A program made the translations under genes and the position numbers. This document shows, piece after piece, positions 23,843-34,503 of a DNA stretch of 64,000 nucleotides. The notes below the pieces were generated by a model, which saw nothing but the letters and a program-made list of their open reading frames with translations, was not told the DNA's origin and searched no databases. Origin of the DNA: Lycorma delicatula. Taxonomy: Eukaryota; Arthropoda; Insecta; Hemiptera; Fulgoridae. The stretch spans positions 117,858,437-117,922,436 of the forward strand of contig NC_134462.1 of assembly GCF_047948215.1 (NCBI RefSeq), given 5' to 3'. The number at the start of each line of letters is the position of its first letter. Within the stretch, counting starts at the first letter, position 1.

Positions 23843-24640
23843 CTAAATCGTATTCTTCATTCCACTGTAGGAGAGGAACCGCAACAGACGTTTTATACCT
23901 TCGTTCTGGTTTAATAGAAATTTCATAACCGAAACCAGATCTAAGTTTTGTCGGATGGTACCAAAGATTGGGCGATTAACAAGTAGGTGGTTCACGGACC
24001 ATTTGACCTTGCAAGCCTCACAGATCTTCTGAGAAGAGCCAAGTAGGTGAACGTGGGTAAGCCTGGTGTCCAATCCTTAGCCGAGTTTGGATGACTTGGT
24101 CTCTTCTGTTGCTCGAGGATGGAGGTTTCTCGAGCATATTCTCCCTGATGTTGTGTAATGTCGTAGAAGGACAGCAGCCAGAATATATTCCACTGAGCCT
24201 GCAATTTTATACGGACTGATCTCATGAACTCTTTCTCACATGTCGATTGTACTCGGATGCCATTTATTGCAGCTCTCTTGGCAGCCTCATCGCCACGTTC
24301 GTTCCCGAGGATGCCACGATGGCCAGGGACCAGTACCAGTACGACAGTCTTATTTATCCTTGAAAGGATATCATGAATAATCTGGACGATGGATTTAGAA
24401 CGTTTGCAACTCAAGCTCTCACGTACACTCCTAGAGTCTGTAATTAATACGAAGCAGTCGTCACTACTGGTTTCGATAACTTTCAAGGCAGAGAAAATCG
24501 CAAAGGCCTCGCAAAAGTACTCAGCAAACAGGCATTAAGTTTATATAATATCTCGGTGTCAGAAAGAACAACAGAACAGCCACATCCATCGGCCGAGACA
24601 GATCCGTCTGTGTAGATGAGAGTGCACCCATTGTACGTCT
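23843..24640 (-). pseudogene. I-type LINE ORF2: RNase H domain and C-terminus
   Basis: RNase H removes the RNA strand of the RNA-DNA hybrid during retrotransposition. All four acidic positions can be read: Asp in LIYTDGSVSADGCG (about 24610), Glu in FCEAFAIFSALK (about 24500), Asp in VLITDSRSVRESL (about 24440) and Asp in GHRGILGNERGDEAAKRAA (about 24290). The reading shifts frame near 24525, and again near 24065 into LDTRLTHVHLLGSSQKICEA, which leads the cysteine-containing tail (CEACKVKWSVNHLLV) and ends at a stop at 23843. The tail follows the family pattern GHTRLTH..LL followed by C..C....S.EH. Two frameshifts make it a pseudogene. Confidence 0.88.
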
Positions 24641-25184
24641 TGGCCATGTTATTATATTGTTCTCTAACAGACCAGAAACCTGTGTCCAGTTAACGACTTC
24701 CAGATTGTAAGTATACGATGATGTATTTACGATGATGTCAAGGGAGACCCTCAAGGTATGAGCGGGAGGGCGCGCTGTGAAGGCCATATGGAATATATGT
24801 CCGGAACATCAGGATAGGGCCGGGAAGGGCAGCTCCTACATTGAGGGGTATCTGGGCGCTTTCCCGAATGGGAGGTTCGGTTATCTCGGAGATATGTAGG
24901 AGACCCCGATGGGTGAGTTCCACAGTGGACGAAGACAGGATGGGTGGGGGTAATCATCCGCCATTACATGCGGGGCCGACTAACGAGATGGCTAACGGCG
25001 ATTCCTGGTTGCCGGTTGTTGCCCCTGTATGTTAAAAGATGTAAAAAAAAAAACAAAAAAAAAAAAAAAGATTGTATGTATACGATCTCTGGAGACGCGC
25101 GTAACCAAGGAGCGCCACATCCTATTCCCTTTTCAAGGATCTTTGAGGCAGGCAGATCTAGTTGTTGGAGTTAGCAAAGCAGCC
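24641..25184 (-). other. Unassigned segment between ORF1 and RNase H
   Basis: GC-richer DNA joining the two halves of the I-type element. It contains an A-rich tract on the plus strand (25041-25070), i.e. poly(T) relative to the element, and an imperfect 15-bp palindrome at 25171-25201. Possible readings are residual ORF2 sequence just before RNase H, or a separate small plus-strand retroelement end with a poly(A) tail. I could not decide between them. Confidence 0.35.
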
Positions 25185-26020
25185 TCAGGCTGCTTCGCTA
25201 AGGTTAGGAAAACAGGTCTTTAAAATCTGGTCTGTACTCCCTTGAGATGTTCCTAGGCTGCATGGGTTTTCCTCTTGCAGGTTGCAATTTTTCGCTACAT
25301 GCCCTGGTTGTTTACAGAGTAAGCAGGATACAGCATCGGCCGAGAGATATATCCAGTGCTGTGAATCATCGTATGTTAGGTCCATGGTGCTTGGTAACTT
25401 TATATGATCTTCAGGGTGAACATATACCTGGCGACGAAAACTCAGGACATGTTCGTAGCCCGGCTCTGGGACAACAACACGCAAGGAGGTAGTAGCCGAC
25501 CCAATGCGGATGCCATAACGCTTAAGTTCTTCTTGTAATACCTCATTCGGGATAATTGGGAACACATTAGAGAGGACTACTCTTTTGAATTTAGTTAACA
25601 AAGAGCGAATCTCCAGGAGGTATTTCCCAACATTAACTTTATTGTGCTTCTCGGTAATTGATTTAACAAGACCACTGTTCGCCAGGTACACACCCGGTTC
25701 ATAGAGATCTTAGATGAATATAATATGTTCTTAGGAATAACCAGTTTACCAATGGCCAGGATATATGCACTAATCGGAATACCTCCTATGGCGTCCAGTA
25801 CGATGGCTTGAGTTTTGCCAGGTTAAGTCAGTTTCTGGGCCAAGGTGGCGTAACTTCCTGGTCTTTTCATCTGTCCAGTAAGACGGGTGTCATTCTCTGA
25901 GTAAACAGCTTCATTCGCTTGGTCACCATGTTTAGTCAAGATTGTCTGCGGTTCACTTCCGTCAGGTTTCTTCTCACAAATGTTTTTACAAATCGTTTCT
26001 TGGTCGGTCATACTCATAAC
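25185..26020 (-). pseudogene. I-type LINE ORF1 (nucleic-acid-binding gag-like protein)
   Basis: ORF1 proteins coat element RNA. From 26017 the frame runs to 25823 (ending MKRPGSYATLAQKLT). A second reading, QAIVLDAIGGIPISAYILAI (about 25800), begins the RNA-binding domain, and the frame from 25691 carries KRVVLSNVFPIIPNEVLQEE, PGYEHVLSFRRQVYVHPED and the zinc knuckle CLLCKQPGHVAKNC (CX2CX4HX4C, complete) near 25275-25315. The order matches insect I-type ORF1. At least two frameshifts separate the pieces. The C-terminal portion beyond the knuckle is short and ends near 25185. Confidence 0.85.
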
Positions 26021-26090
26021 TATTCCGCTGTACTCAGAGGACGCAACACAGATGAGATATTTTTTTACGACGGTCAGCTAGGCCAAACGT

Positions 26091-26984
26091 CGAAACAGTC
26101 GAACTTGGAAGGTTATGTAGCTGCATTACCCCAATTATAGAATATTAATGCCCTAGCGGGCTATTTTAATTATTGTCTAGTACTTACCAGCCCCAAGACC
26201 AATTTAAACACAAATAAAATAAAAATAAATAGAAAATGAGTAACTTAAATAGTACAACTAACACATCACATAGACAACTGTTCTCATGAATGGAAAATTA
26301 TTTTATTTTAATTAAATACCCTTAATTTAATATTCTATAAACTTTAGTCTTTGTTTATTGCTTAAAGAAAAAAAATCAGACATTTTATGTAAATTTTTTT
26401 ATTTGACTATAAAAAAAGAGTGTGTTTTCATTCAGAATGCCCGATTGTAAATAAGGAAATTTATAATAATTTTTATGTTAAAATACAAAACATTATTGAC
26501 CTACTGACTTGAATAAGGATCTATAAAGTATTGTTTACCGTGCAAATGGGTACATTAATTTGCGATTTTTTTTACAACAATTAATTTGCATAGCCTCTTT
26601 TACTACAGTGACACAATTAAAATATATTAAGCCAAGCAAGACTGTTCACTGTAATTTTTTTGATACTGGTATTATTATAAAGCAAAAATCTGTAGTGAGA
26701 GTCATGTCACTTACAGGCTTCAATATCAATTGCATCTGTACTGGCTTCACTGGCTTATATGTAACAGTATAAATATCTTAACCAATAAAGTAAATGGAAA
26801 CAACTTCTCCCTTTTCATAATTAAGACTGTTGAATTTGATACTTTATTTTGCTATTTGTCATTTCATATATATTTGCTATTTATTTTTATTATTTTTATT
26901 TCATATATTTGCTATTTGCTTCTTGTCATATATAAGACCATTTATTTTTGTTATGGTATCTCTTTTTTTCTGTTTAGCCTCCGG
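26091..26984. other. AT-rich DNA, nothing recognised
   Basis: The frames at 26560-27071 are hydrophobic translations of T-rich DNA without known motifs. A short direct repeat (tatatttgctattt) occurs near 26868 and 26907. Confidence 0.45.
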
Positions 26985-27060
26985 AACCACCGTAATGTAT
27001 TAACTTCAGCGGATGATACGCATGATTTTGTTATGATATCTAAAACACATCGGATATATA
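26985..27060. repeat. Possible SINE scrap
   Basis: cctccggaaccaccgtaatg followed by ttcagcggatgatacgcatg resembles, from memory only, the outer part of the tRNA-derived SINE family seen at 51217 and 55511. Those copies do not include this segment, so the link cannot be shown within the window. Confidence 0.25.
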
Positions 27061-29445
27061 AAAATAAATAAATTATGTATTATAATAATATTATTATTAT
27101 TAATACATAATGGATTTAATCTTCGTTAATGGATTTTATCGATAATATTTTATTACAAGAGAAAGAAAATTTGCTTTGAATGTTGTCAGTTGACACGTAA
27201 TTTTGTTTTGACTAAGCCTGATTCTTTATAAATACAAACTTTCCTAAGACGTTAATTACAAATGATCTCCTTTGGTCATCCATCCATATTTCTGGACGAA
27301 ATATCGTCTTATGCTTTTTCTATGGAGTAATTTAAAGTCTATTAAAAATTAAGCAAAATTAGTTTTTAAGAACTTGGAAAATAATAAATCAGAATGGAAT
27401 ATAGTAAAATTAAAAAGAAAATACTGCACTGCTCTTAAGTATTACGCCGCTATGTGAAATATTTCAGAAATACTCCGTAACAAATAAGTTAATTAAAATT
27501 TTTGAATATCTTATTTACATTTTTTTAATTTTACCTAACCAGTAATTTAATTAATGATTTATAAAATATAATAATTACAATCTTGATATTTTGTTTATAG
27601 ATCCCCCTTAACTCTTTTGTGAATAGTTGATCTTATTTGTAAATATTCGTCGATGAAAAAAGAAAAATTATATCGACGCCGACATTCTATTGAAGTATTG
27701 ATGTTACAAAGATAATTTTAATTATTTTTCAACTTCTAATTTTAATTAAAATAAGCAGTTTATAATATTTTACATAAATATTAAATTGAAAAAAAAACAT
27801 GTTAAAGTGAGAGGGTGTTAATATAACACCTTATTGTAAACGGGTACCATTTGATCGCATTGAACGATGATTACAGGAAAAAGAAGTACTCTTTCCTTAA
27901 GTTAATAACTCGGACGGAAAGATTATTACAAAGATAAAATTAACTATTAGGTTCATAATGGTGTACTCCTTACTTAACTTTGTATATTGTTAGTTACATT
28001 TTCTTCACTATCGGATTTTAATGTATTATTTTACACAGTACATAATTTTATCTTTATGTGGACTGTATCGTACTAAAATTAAACCTAATAATTTTATTTT
28101 TAAAATAACTTCTAAAATATATTTTCTATAGCGATAAAATATTTTTTTATTTATACGCTAAAATTATTTTATTACATTCATTTGAATAACAATGACTTAA
28201 TATTTAGTTTGAGAACTCGTAAATTACTTAAAATTTATATCCTTCTCGTGGTAATATATAATACAAACTAAAATACCGTTCTCGTTTTTAATAACTTTTT
28301 TTGTACATTATAGTCACGATTCAAATGTTTCTTGTCATGTTTTTAACTCTAATTTTTAATTTTTTACATGTGGAATGATGAATTAGATAAAAATTAATTA
28401 TACCTTTACATATATATTTCATTTAATAACATACGTAATAATTTTGTATTACTGTCATAATTATAATGATAATTAACAATTTACATTTAAAAAATTAAGT
28501 CATAAATCTAAAAAAAAATATATATGGAAGGTGCTTTTGCAACTTTTTTACAGTATCCTAGACAATGTTACATTTTTAATTTTCTTTTTCTTTTTATATT
28601 TAAAAAAAATAAATTAAATAAGTAATTTTGATTATTCAGAAATTATCGAAAAATAATTTATAATAATATCAAATTATTACTCTTCATTTTTTCAAAAAAT
28701 AACAAAAGTTTATTTAAATTTTACGAATGAATCGATTGATTTAACAAGGTATCTTATAAAACCTTTTTTATTTTTATTTTTGCTAACGTCGGATCTAAAA
28801 AATAATACATTTTTGGGAAAGACATTACATTTTTTTTTTATGGTTATATCTAATTCAGGAAAGATTGAGAGCGAAGTAACAAATAAAGATGTTGGTAACG
28901 CTAACTGGTGTAAAGCAATAAGCTCAACAAAAAGAGCTTATCGAACAAACCAGGCCAGTATTTGAATAAATTATAAGAAAATTAAAATAAAGATTTTAAT
29001 CAATTCAAAAAAAAGGATCAGTATTTGTAAATTTTTCTGTAGGTTTAAACCTTAAGTTTGATGAAACGTACTTAATTAATTTATTTGTATTAATTCAACA
29101 CAGCAGCGTACAGAGAAACTTGTACAAAATAAATGGAATTTTATTATATATGAAGCCATGCCTCATCGGGATTAAAACCCGGGACTCCAAAGAAGAAAAG
29201 TCGAGACGGAATGGGAGATTTTTGTGTAAAGAATGTTCCTTTAAAAGCCTTTTCTCACATCAAGCGGTAGTCTCTTTTAGTATTTCGCAACAAGTTTTTT
29301 TTAATTAATAAATAAAAAGCGTGGCTTACCTGCGTATGATAAACAGGTAGGTAATAAAAGTTAATCAGAATAAATGGAAGCACATCACATTCAAGAAGAA
29401 ATGACTTATTGTTAATGGTAACGGGCGGTTACCGTACTATTTCCC
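27061..29445. other. AT-rich DNA, nothing recognised
   Basis: Contains an AT-only palindrome (attatgtatta near 27072 with its complement near 27101). It also contains a T-arm-like cgggattaaaacccgggact at 29167-29186 without a matching A-box, probably an old SINE or chance. Frames at 28780-29308 have no recognised domain. Confidence 0.4.
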
Positions 29446-29458
29446 GGGGGGGGGGGGT

Positions 29459-29626
29459 GATTGCAGACGTGAAACCGATAGACTTGATTGCGTCTGAGAA
29501 GCAGCAGCGGATGTTGCTAAGAAGTCCGGTGAGTTGACTTTGGATAAAGTTCGAGAAATTGAACAACATGACAAACATTCTGATGTTCAAAGTGTCCTAC
29601 GACCGATATGGACTTACAGTTTGGAG
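29459..29626 (+). pseudogene. R1-type LINE fragment (segment after reverse transcriptase)
   Basis: The frame VIADVKPIDLIASEKQQRML (from about 29459) matches the R1-type segment AG..PIDLL..ER that follows the reverse-transcriptase domain. It begins just after a 12-base G run (29446-29457) and ends at the T run (29627-29636) that marks the poly(A) end of an oppositely oriented R1-like piece. Confidence 0.55.
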
Positions 29627-30260
29627 TTTTTTTTTTATTGATGAGGTGAGAGAATACCATTTACGTACGCCCCACGAGGGAGCAGTGTTGTTATTAAAGT
29701 ACGTATGTGTACCTGCATCCTACAGACTAAACCTCACCACCTCACCGACTCCCCTCCCGGGGCTGGACCCACAGTTAAGCATTTACACAGTCCCGAGAGG
29801 TGCCTTTGAGCTCGAGGATCTAGAATCCCCGTGCGTCATTACCATCGCCCATCCACGCACGCGAGACGAACGAAGGCTCCGCAGGGGGCTGTCCATCATC
29901 CCCTCGCTCTGCGGTCCAGTTCTTCTGCCTCAAATCGAAGGACTTCGCTACGATCTAGTCGTCCTGCCTATTCCTATCTTCGTGATCTTTTCTCTGCAGT
30001 ATTCCGGTTACTAACCTTACTACCGCATCATATTTTGTCCAACTGTGTAACATTATCTCGACTACGGTTTCTTCCTCCAGCTGTCCGTTTATTGCGATGC
30101 AACCGCGGCGTTCCCCGTCCCACCGCGAGTACCGAAATACAACATGTTCCGGCGTATTTAGCTCCTGCCAGTAAGGACAGTCAGGGCTTTCTGTTTCCCT
30201 CAAACGCCCCCTATAATTTGATGTAGGAAGTATGTTGTCTACTGATTGCAGCTACCGACC
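29627..30260 (-). pseudogene. R1-type LINE 3' end (C-terminal zinc motif and 3' UTR)
   Basis: On the minus strand, LRETESPDCPYW (near 30190), TPEHVVFRYSRWDGERRG (near 30130) and VVEIMLHSWTKYDAVVRLVT (near 30060) match the R1 C-terminus, ESPDC.YC..DT.EHVLF.CPRW..ER. Here the second and last cysteines of the zinc motif are replaced (Trp and Tyr). The protein ends around 29955. The 3' UTR runs to 29637, where a plus-strand T run (29627-29636) represents the poly(A) tail. The UTR resembles the 3' part of the plus-strand copy at 13590-13900. Confidence 0.8.
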
Positions 30261-31079
30261 GTTGGTAGACTTTATTAAAGGCTTGTTTGAGCATAGGTAG
30301 GTACGGACAAGTGAGCTGGCTAGAGGGGTGGGGTCCTTTGGGGTCACGCTCCTTGTTGAGGCCAGTCCGGACTCCGTTTAGGGTTGGACAGTCCGTAGCT
30401 GAAGACAGCTTCAAATTTGGTATTGTATACAGGGAATTCAATTGGGGATTCGTAGGTAGGTTGGTGTGAATCACTAGCATGGTTATATCCCTGAAATAAG
30501 CGACCGGGTCAATATTCTTGTATTGGCTTGAGAAAACGCTCCTGATGAAGCTGGGGGTTTAGCCGAGGATGGGTAAGGGGACATCTGAGTCCGGTAAGAG
30601 ACATCCGAGCCCTCAGTTGTTAACGTGGCAGAAGCCACGTTAACAACCGAGGGCTTTCTGAGGACCGCAGGTAAACAAGGCTTTGGCCTCGGAAGTATGG
30701 GGGTGGTGGGCTATCGGAATAGCCCGAGCTGGGTTACTGTAAAACAATATGTAGATGTCCTTCTGCGTCTATACAGATATGCACGGAATAGCCCGTAGCC
30801 AATCAGGAATTGCGTAATCCAGAATCATAATTCTCCATACTCCCTTCTGGCCCACGGCTCCATACTTTTTATCAGGCGGTGCGTACAACTCCCCTTTGTG
30901 GACGCGTCCCACCTAGCCTGCCAGTCTCTAAAGAGAATTCTGTCAGCATTCTATTTAAAGATGCCTTGATAGACTAGCGTTCGCGCCGTCGCCAGTTGCT
31001 GATATGGTTTAGAGTTGCGGTAAAGTTACGGTAGAGTTACGGTGGTTTAGAGTTGTTGTAAACAACAAGTAATAGTAAC
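30261..31079. other. GC-richer block, probably LINE-derived
   Basis: Unlike the flanks in composition, with no coding motif I can name. It contains the 21-bp hairpin at 30609-30654 and short degenerate tandem repeats of a gagttgcggtaaagttacgg type at 31005-31060. Confidence 0.35.
30609..30654. repeat. 21-bp hairpin with one mismatch
   Basis: The arm gccctcagttgttaacgtgg plus c (30609-30629) pairs with 30634-30654 around the loop agaa; only one A/C mismatch breaks it. It is strong enough to fold in RNA or extrude in DNA. Confidence 0.92.
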
Positions 31080-31740
31080 GTCGACTACATACAACGTTTA
31101 CAAAACAAGGTAACTAGGACCGCGGAGGCGCCAAGGTTTACATGGATCGATGAGATTCACGAATACCTTGAGCTTCCGTCTGTTTGTGAGGTCGTGAAAC
31201 AATACAGTATTAAATACCAACGGCGTTTAGAAAATCACGTTAATCACCTAGAAACCAATGAGTTTGATAACAGCGAGGACGTCGGAAGGTAGAAACGTCT
31301 CCAAGTGCTAGTCTTATGGAATACTGGATGACGGATTTCAATTATATCGGCAATCGGTTTTTTTTACTTCTATACTGTTTTGTTAATTACCACTTGTTAC
31401 TATCTACTTTGTTATGTGTCTGTCGTCTCACTAACGACATTTGTTGAGCGTACTTATGTACAAGTGTATACACATGTTTATTTTTATTTATTCCAGTATC
31501 TGTTTGTTGATTATTTATTTGTTTGATGGTTATTTTTTTGAACGACGAAGTGAGTGAGAGTATATTATAACATTACATATCGATAACTTTAGTATTTGTT
31601 TTTTTTTTATCCTTAAATATGATTGAATTACTGTGGGAGTTTATAAGAACCCTGAATCATGTTCTTATCATTATACGACTTACTTATGTTTCCAATGTAG
31701 GAACCGACTATAAACAAACTAATTCTGAAGAAAAAATAAG
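31080..31740 (+). pseudogene. Jockey-type LINE 3' end (second copy)
   Basis: From about 31110 one frame reads TRTAEAPRFTWIDEIHEYLE, LPSVCEVVKQYSIKYQRRLE and NHVNHLETNEFDN. It matches the copy at 36150-37370 position for position (NAEATWFTRNDEIQDYLELP, KRLENHVNHF, LDN). The 3' UTRs also match near the end: cttacttatg, an agg..agccgactrtaa segment and a terminal A-run at about 31730. Everything upstream of the RT C-terminus is missing, as expected for 5' truncation. Confidence 0.82.
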
Positions 31741-32160
31741 AAGTAAGTAAGTAGTTTTGTACTCTTGTAATTCTTTCAGCCGGCTTTTTTTCTTTAAGGT
31801 AGTTTTTCTTTTAATAAGCCAATCAGTGCAGTACAATACAATATAATATAAAAAAGAAGTTAGCTTTTAAAAATAATAAACTTCAGAAAGTTGCAAAATA
31901 TACTTCCTCGTCTTTAAATTTTGACTTTTTGAAATCGGCGCCAAATAAAGGGTTACTAAATTGTTCGTAGCTATATTTAAAATTGTAGCCTATTTCTAAG
32001 TAGTAAATTTTAAGAAACAAAAAGCATTACTCTTTAAATTATACTTTTTTTTGAAATAGATTTACTAATATCGATTTCAAAAATTAAATTTTCAATTTAA
32101 AAAAATTACTTAAACATTTTTTTAATTAAATTTTATAAAATTCAACCAACTCAAGAATTA
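31741..32160. other. AT-rich DNA, nothing recognised
   Basis: No motif, structural RNA or shared repeat seen. Confidence 0.5.
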
Positions 32161-32942
32161 AAGGCACAGGACCATTCTTTGTGTGGTTTACTGATTGGAC
32201 TATAGAGCAGCTCAAAGTGAATCCAAATTCTTTTTAAAAAAAAATTGTCTTTTCAGATGAGGTTCATTTTTGGTTTGATAGCTTTATAAACAAGAAAAAT
32301 TGCCATGTTTGGGATGATTCCAATCCACAAATCATTCAATAGTGACCATTACATTCGACCAAAATCACTGTTTGGTTTGGATTATGGGCTATTTGTTTTT
32401 CGAAAATGAGCATAGGGTTAATGCAAATAGTGAACGCTATCGAGCTATTATTCGTGATTTTTTGTTGGGAAATTTGAAAAATCTTGATATGAATGAGATG
32501 TGGTTTCAAAACGTTTGTGCCACATGCCACCTATCTGCTGAAACATTCAGTTATTGCATAAAAATTTTGGTGATTCGATAATTTCACGAAATGGTAATGT
32601 CAGTCGGTCACATTGATTGTGCGATTTGACTCCTTTAGATCATTTTCTCAGACGTTTTTATAAGTCACAAATTTATAACAAAACACCACAACGATTACTC
32701 ACATGAAAGGCAATATTCGACGCAGTATTAGTAAAATTCAAACTTATTTGTGCGAAAGTTACGAAAAATTTTATTATAGACTTAGCTATGTCAAGCAAAG
32801 CCGTAGAGGCCATACGAATGATGTTTTGTCATCATAATGTAATAAGCTTTAAAATAAAAAGCAAATGTCCGTTGATATTACACATACTTTTTGTTTTATT
32901 ACAATTTTAATTTTTGCCCTGAAAATGAAAGACCCTGTTTAA
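32161..32942 (+). pseudogene. Mariner/Tc1-superfamily transposase, C-terminal half
   Basis: A DDE/D transposase cuts element ends and joins them to a TA target. Readable motifs are TDWTIEQLKVNPNSF (about 32192), KIVFSDEVHFWFDSFINKKN (about 32240, first catalytic Asp kept), ITVWFGLWA (about 32362), NSERYRAIIRDFLLGNL, MWFQNVCATCHL, SRNGNV and CDLTPLDHFL. Where the family has MWFQQDGATCHT the aspartate is lost (QNVC), so this copy is catalytically dead. Several frameshifts and stops occur. The element appears to end at gaccctgttt (about 32942), resembling mariner-type termini. The N-terminal DNA-binding half is missing. Confidence 0.85.
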
Positions 32943-33689
32943 CTATCAAATGTTACTGTATAAGGAATGTTTCTTTAGGAATACATTTTTCATTAAAGGT
33001 AGTAAAACTAAATTAAAAATGAGTATTTATAATTAATTATACCCACTTTCACACTACATAACATATTTACACTTATTTGATAGTATATATTACAAAGTAT
33101 ACATTAAATATATTATGTTTAAACAAAATATATTTACGTAAATATAAATTCATATTAGTATCAAATCCTGTGGGCTGAAATTATCCACTCTGTAGGCTTA
33201 CAAGATATATGTGTGTTTATAATGCATATTATGAAAAGTTTTTTGAACAACTATGAAAATAGTTCGATGAAAGTCAGAATGAAAATTATTAACATAAATT
33301 GGGAAAGGCTTTTTGTAATTTGAATGTTATAAAATTTTGAATTTGATTTATGATCGTATTATATGAAAAACTCTAAAATTTAAGTTGATTTAGTTATGAA
33401 AGAACATGTAAAGTATGTATTGTAAGAAACGACAAAAATAGAATAAAAATAGTTAAAAAATTAAAAACAGATTGGAAGAAATGAAAATCTGCATGCATCA
33501 AAACAGTAAAATTATTGTTCATAAAATATTGTGCACTGTTTACGGTTCGACAAGGATATTGAGTGACTAACAAACGTAAAAATTTCCTACAATCTCAATT
33601 TATTACCCGGAAGATATATAAGTAATAAAAAAAATAATAATAATAATATTATAATAATAATAATTGGTTAACACGGAATATCTGCATCG
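32943..33689. other. AT-rich DNA, nothing recognised
   Basis: Ends in a TAA-rich simple repeat at 33628-33664. Confidence 0.5.
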
Positions 33690-34245
33690 CCACAGTCTAA
33701 AAGTAAACATTGTTCATCAGGCATTGGCATTAAAATTAGGACTTGTAGGTGACAGAGAGGGTCCTTATTATGAATATAAGGGAGGACTTAATTGGAAAAT
33801 GAACATTATAGACGCATTATGATCTTCTCATACATACTGACAAATTTATTGCTGCAAATAGGCCAGCATGGTTCTACACAATATTTGAGAAAAAGTGCTC
33901 TTCTCATTGACGCCACTCACTCATCACAATATTAATAAGGCTGAAACAGATAAAATAACCAAGTAAAAGCCTGTGGCAATAGAATATAAAAAAATTTCCA
34001 GACTGAACTCAATAAAAGTTATGATAACAGCAAATGGATTAATCAACAAAAATTTAAAGAAATACATAGAAAAGGTTGGCCTGAATCCTAGTCATAATTT
34101 CAAAAACCCAAAATAAGTAATTCTGTAGACGTGCAGGATTGTACGAACTGTGTTATACACCATAGCACTGAATGAGGTATGACCTAATGGCCCTTCATGC
34201 TGAAATTCTGGATGTGAAACATCCCCGAGACAAAAAAAAAATAAT
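33690..34245 (+). pseudogene. LINE ORF C-terminus, possibly of the restriction-like-endonuclease type
   Basis: Readable pieces in order are VHQALALKLGLVGDREGPYY followed by EYKGGLNW (33713-33795), TDKFIAANRPAW (33838-33873; the PD of an expected RPDI motif is replaced), a frameshifted SALLIDATHS (about 33893), then PVAIEYKKISRLNSIKVMIT and ANGLINKNLKKYIEKVGLNP (33971-34090), a stop, and TCRIVRTVL. The order (IHQ.LA...GL, TD..I...RPD, LIDI..P, Y..L..EI, V.ISATG.I...L...L, IL.TC.IVRK.L) fits C-terminal segments of LINEs that carry a restriction-enzyme-like endonuclease. An A tract at 34231-34240 follows. The clade assignment is from memory and tentative. Confidence 0.6.
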
Positions 34246-34503
34246 GATAATACATAATAGTATTTCAAATAAAAAGACAAGGTTTGTTAAATGACAAATC
34301 AGTTATAAAACCAGAATACAGTATAACTTATTAAGAATGTTAAAATGACCGCTAGAATCTGATATTGCCTAAACCACAAGATAACAGTAGAAAACTCTAA
34401 ACTAAAGTTCGTGTAATTCAAACTTCTGCAAATATTATTACTTTTACTGTTTACATTTGAACTATTTTACACTTTTTGAATGGAGTATTGACACTTTCAC
34501 TAC
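34246..34503. other. AT-rich spacer, nothing recognised
   Basis: Separates the LINE poly(A) from the GC-richer TATA-bearing block. Confidence 0.5.

Larger units (their letters stand above)
23640..26090 (-). mobile_element. I-type LINE, internally deleted
   Basis: Read on the minus strand this block has ORF1 (26020 to 25185), then a short unassigned stretch, then the RNase H and C-terminal part of ORF2 (24640 to 23843), then a 3' region ending in ataaaggcattaaaaaaaa followed by taataataa-type repeats near 23640. A TAA-rich 3' end is typical of I-type elements. Endonuclease and reverse transcriptase are absent between ORF1 and RNase H, so the copy cannot be autonomous. Confidence 0.8.

Noticed and set aside
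26560..27071. Possible membrane protein gene from hydrophobic frames
   Set aside because: Phe/Ile/Leu/Tyr content is explained by T-rich DNA; no conserved motif and no splice-consistent continuation seen.
29150..29190. T-arm-like cgggattaaaacccg as a tRNA gene or SINE
   Set aside because: No A-box, D-arm or anticodon arm could be found on either strand, and no related copy in the window.
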